Assembly: GCF_041053055.1 (NCBI RefSeq)
Contig: NZ_CP163443.1
Coordinates: 6,989,001-7,053,000, forward strand
DNA from: Streptomyces sp. R41
GTDB lineage: Bacteria > Actinomycetota > Actinomycetes > Streptomycetales > Streptomycetaceae
Length of the DNA: 64,000 nucleotides
Direction of reading: 5' to 3'
A program made the position numbers and the translations under genes. This document shows positions 1 to 7,908 of this stretch, in pieces (position 1 is the stretch's first letter; each line of letters begins with the position of its first letter). The notes beneath the pieces were generated by a model. It was not told where the DNA came from. It did no database searches and saw only the letters and a program-made list of their open reading frames with translations.

Positions 1-2
1 TC

Positions 3-140
3 CCCTCGCTGATCGGGCTCGCCCACGAGCGGCGCGTCGACCGTCAGCTCAGGGCGGCGGCCGAGCGCTCCCGGCCGGAGGCCGACCGCCGCACCGGGTC
101 TCACGCCTTCGTCACCACCACCGTGACCGTCCACTCCTGA
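3..140 (+). CDS. 3' end of an unidentified gene (partial)
   Basis: An open frame enters from the left edge and ends at TGA 138-140, giving about 45 residues. Over positions 3-100 almost every codon ends in G or C, as expected for a real Streptomyces gene. The visible peptide is charged and Arg/Glu/Ala-rich and looks like a helical C-terminus. I cannot assign a family. The last 40 bases overlap the 3' end of the convergent lipoprotein gene, and codon use weakens there, so the true extent is uncertain. Confidence 0.4.
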   Translation, partial: PSLIGLAHERRVDRQLRAAAERSRPEADRRTGSHAFVTTTVTVHS

Positions 141-562
141 AGGCCCTTGCACGAGATCCGGGCCGGGTCGCTGGGGCACAACGGGCGGGACGAGGTGAGC
201 TGTGCCGTCCCCGCCGAGACCGCCTTGAAGGCGGAGGAGGCGTCGCCCGCCTGCAGGACGATGCCGCTGTTGGTGGCCTCGAGACCGCTGCCGCCGACCT
301 TGACGGGCGCCCAGGGCCGGCTGGTGGTGCCGTCCAATCTGATGCGGATCACGTCGCCCGTCGTCAGGCAGAACGTGCGGCCGGTGTCGGCGGCGCCGAG
401 CTCCGCCTTCGCCTCCGTACAGCCCTTGTGGGATGTCGTGGGGGACGGTGACACGGTGCCGCTGCCGCCCGCGTCGCTTCCGCTCTGCGTGCCACAGCCC
501 GCGGCCAGGAGAAGCGTCAGTGCCGCGAGGGCGATGGTCCGGTGGTGGGTCGTTCGGCGCAT
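101..562 (-). CDS. secreted lipoprotein with a possible chagasin-like fold
   Basis: The product is about 153 residues. The N-terminus has an Arg/His-rich n-region, a hydrophobic stretch at 10-21 and a lipobox ending LLAAGC, so Cys23 should be lipidated after signal peptidase II cleavage. I chose the ATG at 562 because GAGGAGG lies just upstream; a longer frame to 610 lacks a signal. After a Ser/Gly-rich linker the mature part (about 50-150) is beta-strand-like, with a 'TGD.I.IRL' start, an 'AGTAQLTSSRP' segment and a 'TVTVVV' end. This pattern recalls proteinase inhibitor I42 (chagasin) Ig-like folds, but the match is weak and inferred. The neighbouring secreted sedolisin makes an exported inhibitor-like partner conceivable. 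It converges on the partial gene at the left edge. Confidence 0.7.
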   Translation of the reverse strand: MRRTTHHRTIALAALTLLLAAGCGTQSGSDAGGSGTVSPSPTTSHKGCTEAKAELGAADTGRTFCLTTGDVIRIRLDGTTSRPWAPVKVGGSGLEATNSGIVLQAGDASSAFKAVSAGTAQLTSSRPLCPSDPARISCKGLQEWTVTVVVTKA

Positions 563-662
563 GGGGGCCTCCTCGTCGCTTGGACGTGCCACCCCCGCAT
601 CAGGATCCACTTCGGGGCACGGAAAAGCCCTGGCCGCGGGGTGCGGCCAGGGCTTTGGTGGG

Positions 663-2741
663 TCAGCTGGTCGTCACGGCGGTGTCGTCGACGACGAAGC
701 TGGTCTGCAGTGAGGAGTCCTCGACGCCGCTGAACTTCAGCGTGACGGTGGAGCCGGCGAAGGAGGACAGGTCGAAGGTCTTCTGGGCGTATCCGGAAGC
801 CTTGTTGAGGTTGGAGTAGGTCGCCAGCGTGGTGGAGCCGGCGGTGACGGTGAGCTTGTCGTAGGCCGTGCTGGTGCTGGTCTCGGCCGTGTCGATGTGC
901 AGGTAGAAGGTGAGCGACGCCTTGCAGCCGCTCGGGATGGTCACCGACTGGGACAGCGTGTCGGTGTGGGTGGAGCCGTAGCCGTCCAGCCAGGCGTAGT
1001 ACGAGCCGCCGTGCGCCGCCTCACCGCTGGAGTTGGTGATGACGCCACTGCTCGCGGTCCAGATCGTGTTGCCCGACTCGAAGCCCTGGTTGCCCAGCAA
1101 CTGCGCCGAGGTGCAGGTGCCACCGCCGGAGGTGCTGACGGTCCAGGTGAAGGAGGCCGAGCCGGAGGCGCCCGTGCTGTCGGACGCGGTGACGGTCACG
1201 CTGTAGGTGCCCGCCGTGCTCGCGGTGCCGGAGATCAGTCCGGTCGAGCTGTTGATCGACAGACCGGTCGGCAGGCCGCTCGCGCTGTACGTGAGGGTCG
1301 CGCCCGCGCTGTCGGTGGCCCTGATCTGCAGGCTGACCGAGCCGCCGGTCGCGGTGGACTGGCTGCCCGGGTTGGTGACGGTCACCGTGTTGCCGCTGCT
1401 CGTGCCCGAGGTGAAGGCGGTCGTGCCGTTGGGGGTGCCCCAGCCGGTCGGACCGTCGTAGCCGGTGGTCGCGGTGCAGAAGTACGAGGTGGAGCAGGAG
1501 CCGTTGTTGCCGCTGGTGACGTCGTACAGGTTCGAGGTGTGGGAGTACGGGTACTTCGCCGGGTAGTCGCTGGAGCCCGGGGTGCCCGCGAGGGCGTACA
1601 CACCCGCGATGATCGGCGCGGAGGCACTCGTACCGCCGTAGACCGCCCAGCCGGAGCCGCCGTAGGTGTCGTAGACGGCCACACCGGTCGCGGGGTCGGC
1701 GACCGCGGAGACGTCCGACTCCATGCGCTTGGTGCAGCCGGTGTCGGTCTGCCAGCTCGGCTTGGCGTCGTAGGCGGAGCAGCCGGAGCCGGTGCCCTCG
1801 GTGCTGCTGGTCTTCCACACGGACTCGGTCCAGCCGCGGGAGTTGGAGGACGTGGAGAGGGCGGTGCCGCCCACGGCGGTCACGTACTGGGAGGTCGCCG
1901 GGTACTCGGCGCCGTAGCCGGAGTCACCCGCGGAGACGGTGATGGCGACGCCCGGGTGCTTGAAGTACGAGGTGTCCTCGCCGGTCTGGGAGGACGACTC
2001 GTCGCCGCCCCAGCTGTTGGAGACGAACTTCGCGCCCAGGGCCACGGCCTCGTTCTCGGCGGTGCCGAGGTCGGAGTCCGTCGCCGAGTTGGCCTCGACC
2101 AGGATGATGTTGCAGTTCGGGCAGACCGCGCTGACCATGTCGATGTCGAGCGCTTCCTCGCCCGCCCAGCCGGTGTCGTTCGACGGCAGCGAGGTGGTCG
2201 AGCCGGTCTGGCTGACCTGCTTGAAGCAGCCGTTGGCCTTGGTGCAGGCCGACAGGCCGAACTGTGAGCGGTAAGTGGCCAGGTCCGACTCGGCGTTGGG
2301 GTCGTTGTAGGCGTCGACCACGGCGACCGTCAGGCCGGAGCCGCCGGTCGACGGCAGGTTGTACGCGCTGTGCAGGTTGGCCGGGCTGAGGCCGGACACC
2401 GCGGCGGCGGCGTTCGGGGATATCGCCGCGGCCAGCTTCTGCTTGATGTCGGTGCGCCGCTGGGCGAAGCAGGCGGCGTGACCGGGGGTCGGAGTGCCGC
2501 ACAGGTGCGTGGTGGGCACCTTCTGGCCGGCCTTGCCGGTCGAGTGCACGGCCTGCGCGGCGGGGGCCGTCAGGGCCTTCGCGTTCTGGGTGGCCCGGGA
2601 GACGTGCGAGGTGGGCGCTGTCTGCGCACCCGCCGGCGGGGCCGCGGCGAACCCGGCGACACCGAGGGCGAGGGCGGGGAGGGCGGCGGTCAGGAGTCTT
2701 CGCAGTCTCCGGGCGGGTCTGGCGGAGCGTGTCTCACGCAT
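663..2741 (-). CDS. secreted S53 (sedolisin/kumamolisin-like) serine-carboxyl peptidase
   Basis: This is a pro-domain-containing exported peptidase of about 692 residues. The Arg-rich N-terminus and hydrophobic segment at 12-40 (ending PAGAQ) form a signal peptide. The S53 catalytic residues are visible: Glu195 and Asp199 in 'EEALD', the oxyanion Asp273 in 'SAGDSG', and Ser372 in 'GGTSASAP'. The peptidase domain (about 110-460) is followed by a putative Ig-like (He_PIG) domain around 465-555 and a C-terminal jelly-roll domain (about 560-692) typical of extracellular Streptomyces hydrolases. Three cysteine pairs are plausible. I chose ATG 2741 (GGAGG upstream) over the longer frame to 2873. 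It likely degrades protein outside the cell at acidic pH, as other family members do. Confidence 0.9.
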   Translation of the reverse strand: MRETRSARPARRLRRLLTAALPALALGVAGFAAAPPAGAQTAPTSHVSRATQNAKALTAPAAQAVHSTGKAGQKVPTTHLCGTPTPGHAACFAQRRTDIKQKLAAAISPNAAAAVSGLSPANLHSAYNLPSTGGSGLTVAVVDAYNDPNAESDLATYRSQFGLSACTKANGCFKQVSQTGSTTSLPSNDTGWAGEEALDIDMVSAVCPNCNIILVEANSATDSDLGTAENEAVALGAKFVSNSWGGDESSSQTGEDTSYFKHPGVAITVSAGDSGYGAEYPATSQYVTAVGGTALSTSSNSRGWTESVWKTSSTEGTGSGCSAYDAKPSWQTDTGCTKRMESDVSAVADPATGVAVYDTYGGSGWAVYGGTSASAPIIAGVYALAGTPGSSDYPAKYPYSHTSNLYDVTSGNNGSCSTSYFCTATTGYDGPTGWGTPNGTTAFTSGTSSGNTVTVTNPGSQSTATGGSVSLQIRATDSAGATLTYSASGLPTGLSINSSTGLISGTASTAGTYSVTVTASDSTGASGSASFTWTVSTSGGGTCTSAQLLGNQGFESGNTIWTASSGVITNSSGEAAHGGSYYAWLDGYGSTHTDTLSQSVTIPSGCKASLTFYLHIDTAETSTSTAYDKLTVTAGSTTLATYSNLNKASGYAQKTFDLSSFAGSTVTLKFSGVEDSSLQTSFVVDDTAVTTS

Positions 2742-2888
2742 GGGGGTGCTGCCTCCATCGGTTTGAGGCCGGTGCCGCGCGGGCCGGGGTAGGGCCGTAC
2801 GCGGCTCCACAGCCGGAAGTGGGGGTTCTCGGCGTTGCGTGGCGGGCCCGTGACGCGCGTAGCGCACGCACATTCAGGGAGTGTCATG

Positions 2889-2918
2889 GGCATGCCAATC
2901 GAGTCGCCCTGGCATGCC
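2889..2918. promoter_or_regulatory. pair of GGCATGCC palindromes upstream of the sedolisin gene
   Basis: Two identical 8-bp palindromes GGCATGCC occupy 2889-2896 and 2911-2918, exactly 22 bp (two helical turns) apart. They sit 150-180 bp upstream of the protease start. The spacing on one DNA face suggests an operator for a dimeric regulator. This is inference from symmetry only. Confidence 0.35.
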
Positions 2919-3009
2919 GCTGTGTGTGACATGTCAGGACGGCCAGAACCTAGCCGGGTCCGATGAGGCGCGGATAGCGGCGCCCGAAGAACTTTGCCGC
3001 TCCATAGGT

Positions 3010-3042
3010 GGTCCATGGACGGCCCATGGACGGTCCATGGAC
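3010..3042. repeat. three tandem 11-bp units of GGYCCATGGAC
   Basis: Three abutting copies of an 11-bp unit (GG[T/C]CCATGGAC) fill this stretch. Each contains the CCATGG palindrome, and copies 1 and 3 carry the full 10-bp palindrome GTCCATGGAC. The array lies between the nrdB terminator and the sedolisin upstream region. Confidence 0.7.
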
Positions 3043-3049
3043 GAGACGC

Positions 3050-3085
3050 GGTGATGCCGGCCCGCGCACGCGGCCCGGCATCACC
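3050..3085 (-). terminator. hairpin terminator of nrdAB
   Basis: A perfect 11-bp stem (3050-3060 with 3075-3085) encloses a GC-rich 14-nt loop that can pair further. It begins 12 nt beyond the nrdB stop codon. There is no U-tract, as is common in Streptomyces. Confidence 0.65.
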
Positions 3086-3097
3086 CTTGAGGTGTCG

Positions 3098-4111
3098 TCA
3101 GAAGTCCTCGTCGAGGTCGACGGTTCCCTCCACCGCGACCTGGTACGCGGACGGCCGCCGCTCGAAGAAGTTGGTCAGCTCCTGAACGCCCTGGAGCTCC
3201 ATGAAGGAGAAGGGGTTCTCGGAGCCGTACACCGGCGCGAAGCCCAGTCGCTGCAGGCGCTGGTCGGCGACGCACTCCAGGTACTGGCGCATCGACTCGG
3301 TGTTCATGCCCGGCAGACCGTCACCGCACAGGTCGCGCGCGAACTGCAGCTCGGCCTCGACGGCTTCCCGCAGCATGTCCGTCACCTGCTGCTCGAGCAG
3401 ATCGTCGAAGAGCTCCGGCTCCTCCTTGCGGACGGTGTCGACCACCTCGAAGGCGAAGGACATGTGCATCGTCTCGTCGCGGAACACCCAGTTGGTGCCC
3501 GTCGCCAGACCGTGCAGCAGACCCCGGCTGCGGAACCAGTAGACGTACGCGAAGGCCCCGTAGAAGAAGAGCCCCTCGATGCACGCGGCGAAGCAGATGA
3601 GGTTGAGCAGGAAGCGGCGGCGGTCGGCCTTCGTCTCCAGGCGGTCCAGCTTCTCCACCGAGTCCATCCACTTGAAGCAGAACTCGGCCTTCTCGCGGAT
3701 GGAGGGGATGTTCTCGACGGCGTCGAAGGCCGCTGCCCTGTCCTCCGGGTCGGGCAGATAGGTGTCGAGCAGCGTCAAGTAGAACTGGACGTGCACGGCC
3801 TCCTCGAAGAGCTGCCGTGAGAGATACAGGCGCGCCTCGGGCGAGTTGATGTGCTTGTACAGCGTCAGCACCAGGTTGTTCGCCACGATCGAGTCGCCCG
3901 TCGCGAAGAACGCGACCAGGCGGCCGATCATGTGCTGCTCGCCCTGCGACAGCTTCGCCAGGTCGGCGACGTCCGAGTGGAGGTCGACCTCCTCGACGGT
4001 CCAGGTGTTCTTGATGGCGTCCCGGTAACGCTCGTAGAAGTCCGGGTAGCGCATGGGGCGGAGAGTCAGCTCGAAGCCCGGGTCGAGCAGGTTCTTGTCG
4101 GTGGAGCTCAT
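3098..4111 (-). CDS. nrdB: class Ia ribonucleotide reductase beta subunit
   Basis: This is the radical-generating R2 subunit of aerobic ribonucleotide reductase, 337 residues. All diiron ligands are recognisable: Asp73 in 'TGDS', Glu104 and His107 in the segment 'EEAVHVQFY', then Glu in 'ACIEGLFF', and Glu/His in 'RDETMHM'. Tyr111 sits four residues after His107, the position of the stable tyrosyl radical in E. coli R2, so a Tyr-radical enzyme is expected. The ATG overlaps the nrdA stop by one base (TAATG), which implies translational coupling. In S. coelicolor the operon continues into nrdS (AraC-like); here the next gene in this direction is the sedolisin. Confidence 0.95.
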   Translation of the reverse strand: MSSTDKNLLDPGFELTLRPMRYPDFYERYRDAIKNTWTVEEVDLHSDVADLAKLSQGEQHMIGRLVAFFATGDSIVANNLVLTLYKHINSPEARLYLSRQLFEEAVHVQFYLTLLDTYLPDPEDRAAAFDAVENIPSIREKAEFCFKWMDSVEKLDRLETKADRRRFLLNLICFAACIEGLFFYGAFAYVYWFRSRGLLHGLATGTNWVFRDETMHMSFAFEVVDTVRKEEPELFDDLLEQQVTDMLREAVEAELQFARDLCGDGLPGMNTESMRQYLECVADQRLQRLGFAPVYGSENPFSFMELQGVQELTNFFERRPSAYQVAVEGTVDLDEDF

Positions 4112-6525
4112 TACTGGCAGGCCTCGCAGGACTCGGGGTTCTCAAGGGAGCAGGCGACGGCGTCTTCGTCGGGAGTCGCCTGTACGGGGATGGGGGTCCG
4201 GGTCTGCGCCTGGGCTTGTGCGGCCCGGGCGATCCGCGTCGCCGGGCGCGAGCGCAGGTAGTACGTCGTCTTCAGACCCGACTTCCAGGCGTACGCGTAC
4301 ATCGAGGAGAGCTTGCCGATGGTCGGCGTCTCCAGGAACAGGTTCAGCGACTGGGCCTGGTCCAGGAACGGGGTCCGGGCGGCGGCCATGTCGATCAGGC
4401 CGCGCTGCGGGATCTCCCACGCCGTGCGGTACAGGTCGCGCACGTCCTGCGGCACCCAAGTGAAGCCCTGCACCGAGCCGTTGGACTCGCGCAGCGCCTC
4501 CCGGGTCTGCGCGTCCCACACGCCGAGCCTCTTCAGCTCGTCCACCAGGTAGGAGTTGACCTGGAGGAACTCGCCGGAGAGCGTCTCGCGCTTGAAGAGG
4601 TTCGACACCTGCGGCTCGATGCACTCGTACACGCCCGCGATGGACGCGATCGTCGCGGTGGGCGCGATGGCGAGCAGGAGGGAGTTGCGCATCCCTGTTG
4701 TGGCGATACGTTCCCGCAGCGCCGCCCAGCGCTCCGGCCACGTCAGCTGCACGTCGAAGTGGTCGGGGTGGAGGACGCCGCGGGCCGTACGGGTCTTCTC
4801 CCAGGCCGGGAGCGGGCCGTTGCGCTCGGCGAGGTCGGTCGAGGCCTCGTACGCGGCGAGCATGATGCGCTCGGCGATGCGGGTGGACAGGGCGCGCGCC
4901 TCCGGCGAGTCGAACGGCAGACGCAGCTTGAAGAAGACGTCCTGGAGGCCCATCGCGCCGAGGCCCACCGGGCGCCACTTGGCGTTGGAGCGGCCCGCCT
5001 GCTCGGTCGGGTAGAAGTTGATGTCGACGACCCGGTCCAGGAAGGTGACGGCCGTGCGGACCGTCTCGTCCAGGCGGGCCCAGTCGATGTCCTTCCCGAT
5101 GACGAAGGCGCCGAGGTTCACCGAACCGAGGTTGCAGACCGCCGTCTCGCCGTCGTCCGTGACCTCCAGGATCTCGGTGCACAGGTTCGAGGAGTGGACG
5201 GTGTGGCCCGGCTCCGCCGTCTGGTTGGCGGTTCGGTTCGCCGCGTCCTTGAACGTCATCCAGCCGTTGCCGGTCTGCGCCAGGGTGCGCATCATGCGGC
5301 CGTACAGGTCGCGGGCCGGGATGGTCTTCTTCGCGAGGCCCGCCTCCTCCGCCTTGCGGTACGCGGCGTCGAACTCGTCGCCCCACAGGTCGACCAGTTC
5401 CGGTACGTCGGAGGGGGAGAACAGGGACCAGATGCCGTTCTCGTTGACCCGGCGCATGAACTCGTCCGGGATCCAGTGCGCGAGGTTCAGGTTGTGCGTA
5501 CGCCGGGCGTCTTCACCGGTGTTGTCGCGCAGTTCCAGGAACTCCTCGATGTCGGAGTGCCAGGTCTCCAGGTAGACCGCGGCCGCGCCCTTGCGCCGGC
5601 CGCCCTGGTTCACAGCGGCGACCGAGGCGTCGAGGGTCTTCAGGAACGGGACGATGCCGTTGGAGTGCCCGTTCGTGCCGCGGATGAGGGAGCCGCGGGA
5701 ACGGATCCGGCTGTACGACAGGCCGATGCCGCCCGCGTGCTTCGAGAGGCGCGCGACCTGGTGGTAGCGGTCGTAGATGGAGTCCAGCTCGTCCAGCGGG
5801 GAGTCGAGGAGGTAGCAGGACGACATCTGCGGGTGCCGCGTACCGGAGTTGAAGAGCGTGGGGGAGGAGGGGAGGTAGTCGAGGCGGCTCATGAGCCTGT
5901 AGAGCGCGGCGACTTCGTCCACGGATCGGGAGGTGTCGTCCTCGGCGAGGCCGCACGCCACCCGGAGCATGAAGTGCTGGGGCGTCTCGATGACCTGGCG
6001 GGTGATCGGGTGCCGGAGCAGGTAGCGGCTGTGCAGGGTGCGCAGGCCGAAGTAGCCGAAGCGGTCGTCGGCGTGCACGTCGATCAGTTCGTCCAGGCGG
6101 GCCGTGTGCAGCCGTACGAACTCCGCCGTGCGGTCGGCGATCAGGCCCTCGCGGTGGCCGGTGGTGATGGACTCGGAGAAGGATCGCACGCCCTGCGAGG
6201 CGGCCTCCGCCGCGATGCTGATCGTCAGCAGGCGGGCGGCGAGGCGTGAGTACGCCGGGTCCTCGGAGATGAGGCCCGCGGCGGCCTCGGTGGCCAGTTC
6301 GCGCAGCTCCGCAGTGATCTCGGCGGCCCCACGAGCGGACCGCCCCCGCAGCGCGGCGGCTGCGACCCGGCCGGGGTCGGCGTCGGGGAGGTCGACGGTG
6401 AGGTCGGTCAGGGTACGCAGCAGCGTGGTACCGGGACCGTCCGTCTCCACCGGGGTCTCCGCCGGGGCCTGCTTCGCGGATGCGGAAGCCGGAACTGAAG
6501 CCGGGTCGGTTGGCGCGATGGTCAC
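4111..6525 (-). CDS. nrdA: class Ia ribonucleotide reductase alpha subunit
   Basis: This is the catalytic large subunit, about 804 residues, reducing ribonucleotides to deoxyribonucleotides with NrdB. Recognisable features include the 'NLGSVNLG' region near the active site, the 'GLGAMGLQD' segment, the 'PTATIASIAGVYECIEPQ' segment, and the C-terminal redox pair in 'ESCEACQ'. I chose the GTG at 6525 (protein beginning VTIAPTD) because GAGGGAGAG precedes it; a longer frame to 6834 would run through the riboswitch. An N-terminal stretch of about 40 residues is Ala/Pro-rich. It is the first gene of nrdAB, controlled by the upstream cobalamin riboswitch and NrdR boxes. Confidence 0.95.
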   Translation of the reverse strand: MTIAPTDPASVPASASAKQAPAETPVETDGPGTTLLRTLTDLTVDLPDADPGRVAAAALRGRSARGAAEITAELRELATEAAAGLISEDPAYSRLAARLLTISIAAEAASQGVRSFSESITTGHREGLIADRTAEFVRLHTARLDELIDVHADDRFGYFGLRTLHSRYLLRHPITRQVIETPQHFMLRVACGLAEDDTSRSVDEVAALYRLMSRLDYLPSSPTLFNSGTRHPQMSSCYLLDSPLDELDSIYDRYHQVARLSKHAGGIGLSYSRIRSRGSLIRGTNGHSNGIVPFLKTLDASVAAVNQGGRRKGAAAVYLETWHSDIEEFLELRDNTGEDARRTHNLNLAHWIPDEFMRRVNENGIWSLFSPSDVPELVDLWGDEFDAAYRKAEEAGLAKKTIPARDLYGRMMRTLAQTGNGWMTFKDAANRTANQTAEPGHTVHSSNLCTEILEVTDDGETAVCNLGSVNLGAFVIGKDIDWARLDETVRTAVTFLDRVVDINFYPTEQAGRSNAKWRPVGLGAMGLQDVFFKLRLPFDSPEARALSTRIAERIMLAAYEASTDLAERNGPLPAWEKTRTARGVLHPDHFDVQLTWPERWAALRERIATTGMRNSLLLAIAPTATIASIAGVYECIEPQVSNLFKRETLSGEFLQVNSYLVDELKRLGVWDAQTREALRESNGSVQGFTWVPQDVRDLYRTAWEIPQRGLIDMAAARTPFLDQAQSLNLFLETPTIGKLSSMYAYAWKSGLKTTYYLRSRPATRIARAAQAQAQTRTPIPVQATPDEDAVACSLENPESCEACQ

Positions 6526-6628
6526 TTGGGGCTCTCCCTCGCTCGGCACGGGGCCTGTTGGGGAGGAGCGGGGCACACGGGGGCGCTCGTGGGCAGCAGC
6601 ACACCGCGTCCACCGGCCCATTCCGCGA

Positions 6629-6655
6629 GGCCCGGACGTCGTCGGCGCCCGGGCC
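6629..6655 (-). terminator. candidate expression-platform hairpin after the riboswitch
   Basis: A 7-bp GC stem (6629-6635 with 6649-6655) lies on the nrdA leader 14 nt after the riboswitch P1 stem. It could act as the B12-controlled terminator or an anti-terminator partner. The assignment is positional inference. Confidence 0.35.
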
Positions 6656-6669
6656 GGGTGGCCGGGGCG

Positions 6670-6788
6670 CGCTGTCGGCAGGTCCTCGGACTGAAACTCG
6701 TACGCGGTTGTGCGGGGCACGAACACGTACAAGTACACCGTTGCGGGACAGTTCCGGATTCGCACCGGATTCCCCTGCGGCGACAGCG
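6670..6788 (-). promoter_or_regulatory. cobalamin (adenosylcobalamin) riboswitch of nrdAB
   Basis: Read on the minus strand, the leader shows the hallmark AdoCbl aptamer elements in order. These are a GGTGCGAATCCGG block (about 6752-6764), the core 'CCCGCAACGG', and a B12 box 'AGTCCGAGGACCTGCC' (about 6675-6692). An 8-bp perfect P1 stem (CGCTGTCG at 6781-6788 with CGACAGCG at 6670-6677) closes the aptamer. A B12 riboswitch controlling class Ia nrd genes is established for Streptomyces. It shuts off the B12-independent enzyme when cobalamin can serve the class II enzyme NrdJ. Confidence 0.93.
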
Positions 6789-6794
6789 AGCATG

Positions 6795-6841
6795 AGCATA
6801 CATCTTGTGCCGGGCTGCGGGAGCACCCCCACATGTTGTGT
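6795..6841 (-). promoter_or_regulatory. two NrdR boxes in the nrdA promoter
   Basis: Minus-strand sequences ACACAACATGTGGGGG (6826-6841) and GGCACAAGATGTATGC (6795-6810) resemble the NrdR consensus acaCwAtATmTwGtgt. They are offset by 31 bp, three helical turns, which is the known paired-box geometry. A possible -10 (TATGCT) lies inside the second box, so NrdR binding would block RNA polymerase. The distal box ends about 20 bp from the stop of the upstream acetyltransferase. Confidence 0.75.
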
Positions 6842-6861
6842 CGCGTCGGCGTCGGGGAGTG

Positions 6862-7380
6862 CTACGGAGTGTGCTGGAGCGTCAACTCGTAGGTGAGCAG
6901 CATGATGTCGTCGATGTCCGGGATGGGGTTCCAGTCGCGGTCGGGGGTGCGGGTGAAGCCGAGGCGTTCGTAGATGCGGTGGGCTGCGTGCATCGTGCGC
7001 TGAGTGGAGAGGACGATGCGTACGCAGCCCTCCGTGGCGCGTGCGCGGTCGAGGCAGGCGCGGACCAGGGCCTCGCCCGCGCCTCTGCCGCGGGCCTCGG
7101 GTGCGACCGCGAGCATGCGGATCTCGGCCTCGCCCTGGCGGGCTATGTCGGCCAGGGGGCCGCCGTGCGGGACGAAGGTCACGCCGCCCAGTACGCGGTC
7201 GTGGGCCACCGCGACGAGTACGTCCGCGGCGGCGGCCCGCTTGGCCACGTCCCGCAGCTCTCCGAGGTACTCGTCGCTCTCCCCGAAGTCGAGCAGGCCA
7301 TCGCCTAGGTAGGCCTGCGCGGTGATCTCGCCGACGGTGGGGTACTCCTCGGGCTGTGCCCGTCTGATGAGGATGTCCAT
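6862..7380 (-). CDS. GNAT-family N-acetyltransferase
   Basis: The 172-residue protein spans one complete GNAT domain. Motif A is visible in 'EIRMLAVAPEARGRGAGEAL' (about residues 86-105), which binds the acetyl-CoA pyrophosphate. Motif B is near 'AHRIYERLGFTRTPD' (about 131-145). The substrate cannot be inferred. The gene sits upstream of nrdA in the same direction but is separated from it by the nrd promoter and riboswitch. It starts after a long repeat-rich spacer. Confidence 0.85.
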   Translation of the reverse strand: MDILIRRAQPEEYPTVGEITAQAYLGDGLLDFGESDEYLGELRDVAKRAAAADVLVAVAHDRVLGGVTFVPHGGPLADIARQGEAEIRMLAVAPEARGRGAGEALVRACLDRARATEGCVRIVLSTQRTMHAAHRIYERLGFTRTPDRDWNPIPDIDDIMLLTYELTLQHTP

Positions 7381-7447
7381 GCGGGGAGTGTGCCGGACGG
7401 GTACGGCAACGGGCCGCCGGATTTGTGCGGCGGCCCGTCTTGTGGTG

Positions 7448-7560
7448 CCTGCCTGTGCCTGCGTCTGCGGTCGGTGGGTGCGTTCGCGTCTGCGGTCGGT
7501 GCCTGTGTACTGCGTCTGCGGCCGGTGGGTGCGTCTGCGCCTTTGCGCCGGTGGGTGGGT
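7448..7560. repeat. degenerate direct repeats of a GCGTCTGCGGTCGGTGGGTG unit
   Basis: At least four imperfect copies of a roughly 20-35 bp unit (core CTGCGGTCGGTGGGTGCG) follow one another. They lie in the 528-bp gene-free spacer between the acetyltransferase start and the symporter 3' end. No credible coding frame is present. Confidence 0.5.
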
Positions 7561-7561
7561 C

Positions 7562-7675
7562 GGGGCCGTGCCGGTACATCCGCCCCGTCGCCGGTGGCAG
7601 ATCGCTTGCCTTTACAGCTCTGCCTGTTGGCAACCACGTAAGCGACGGGGCATGTGATGTACCGGCACGGCCCCT
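7562..7675. repeat. long inverted repeat (about 30-bp arms)
   Basis: The left arm at 7562-7591 and right arm at 7643-7675 are reverse complements: 19 bp perfect, then a short asymmetric insertion, then 10 bp perfect. The roughly 50-nt loop contains a further partial inverted match (GGTGGCAG with CTGTTGGCAACC). It could form a very stable stem-loop downstream of the symporter gene. A terminator or a miniature non-autonomous element are both possible. Confidence 0.7.
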
Positions 7676-7709
7676 TCCGTGCGTGGGCGAGTGCGGGCCG
7701 TCCCGTCCT

Positions 7710-7837
7710 AGCTGCGGGCATGCGTGCCGCGACGGGCGGTGCCCCCCGCCCTTCCCAGCTGCGGGCGTGCGTGCCGCGATGGGCGGCAGCTCACCTGCCC
7801 TTCCCGGCTGCGGGCAATCGTGCCGCTGGGGCGGCAC
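7710..7837. repeat. three tandem copies of an approximately 47-bp intergenic repeat
   Basis: Copies at 7710-7756, 7757-7805 and 7806-7837 (truncated) each contain GCTGCGGGC, then CGTGCCGC, then GGGCGGC, the first two ending in CCCTTCCC. Similar 'CCCTTCCCAGCTGCGGGC' strings occur in intergenic regions of other streptomycetes as I remember them. Together with the adjoining inverted repeat they fill the spacer. Confidence 0.6.
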
Positions 7838-7908
7838 GGGTGGGCGCAGCAGCACCTTGTCAGCGCCGGTCAGCGCGCCCACCCGAGCTCGGCCCCGGTG
7901 CCGGGTGC

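Noticed and set aside
897..2267. A 456-codon Gly/Arg/Val-rich plus-strand frame
   Set aside because: It is the antisense shadow of the sedolisin gene.
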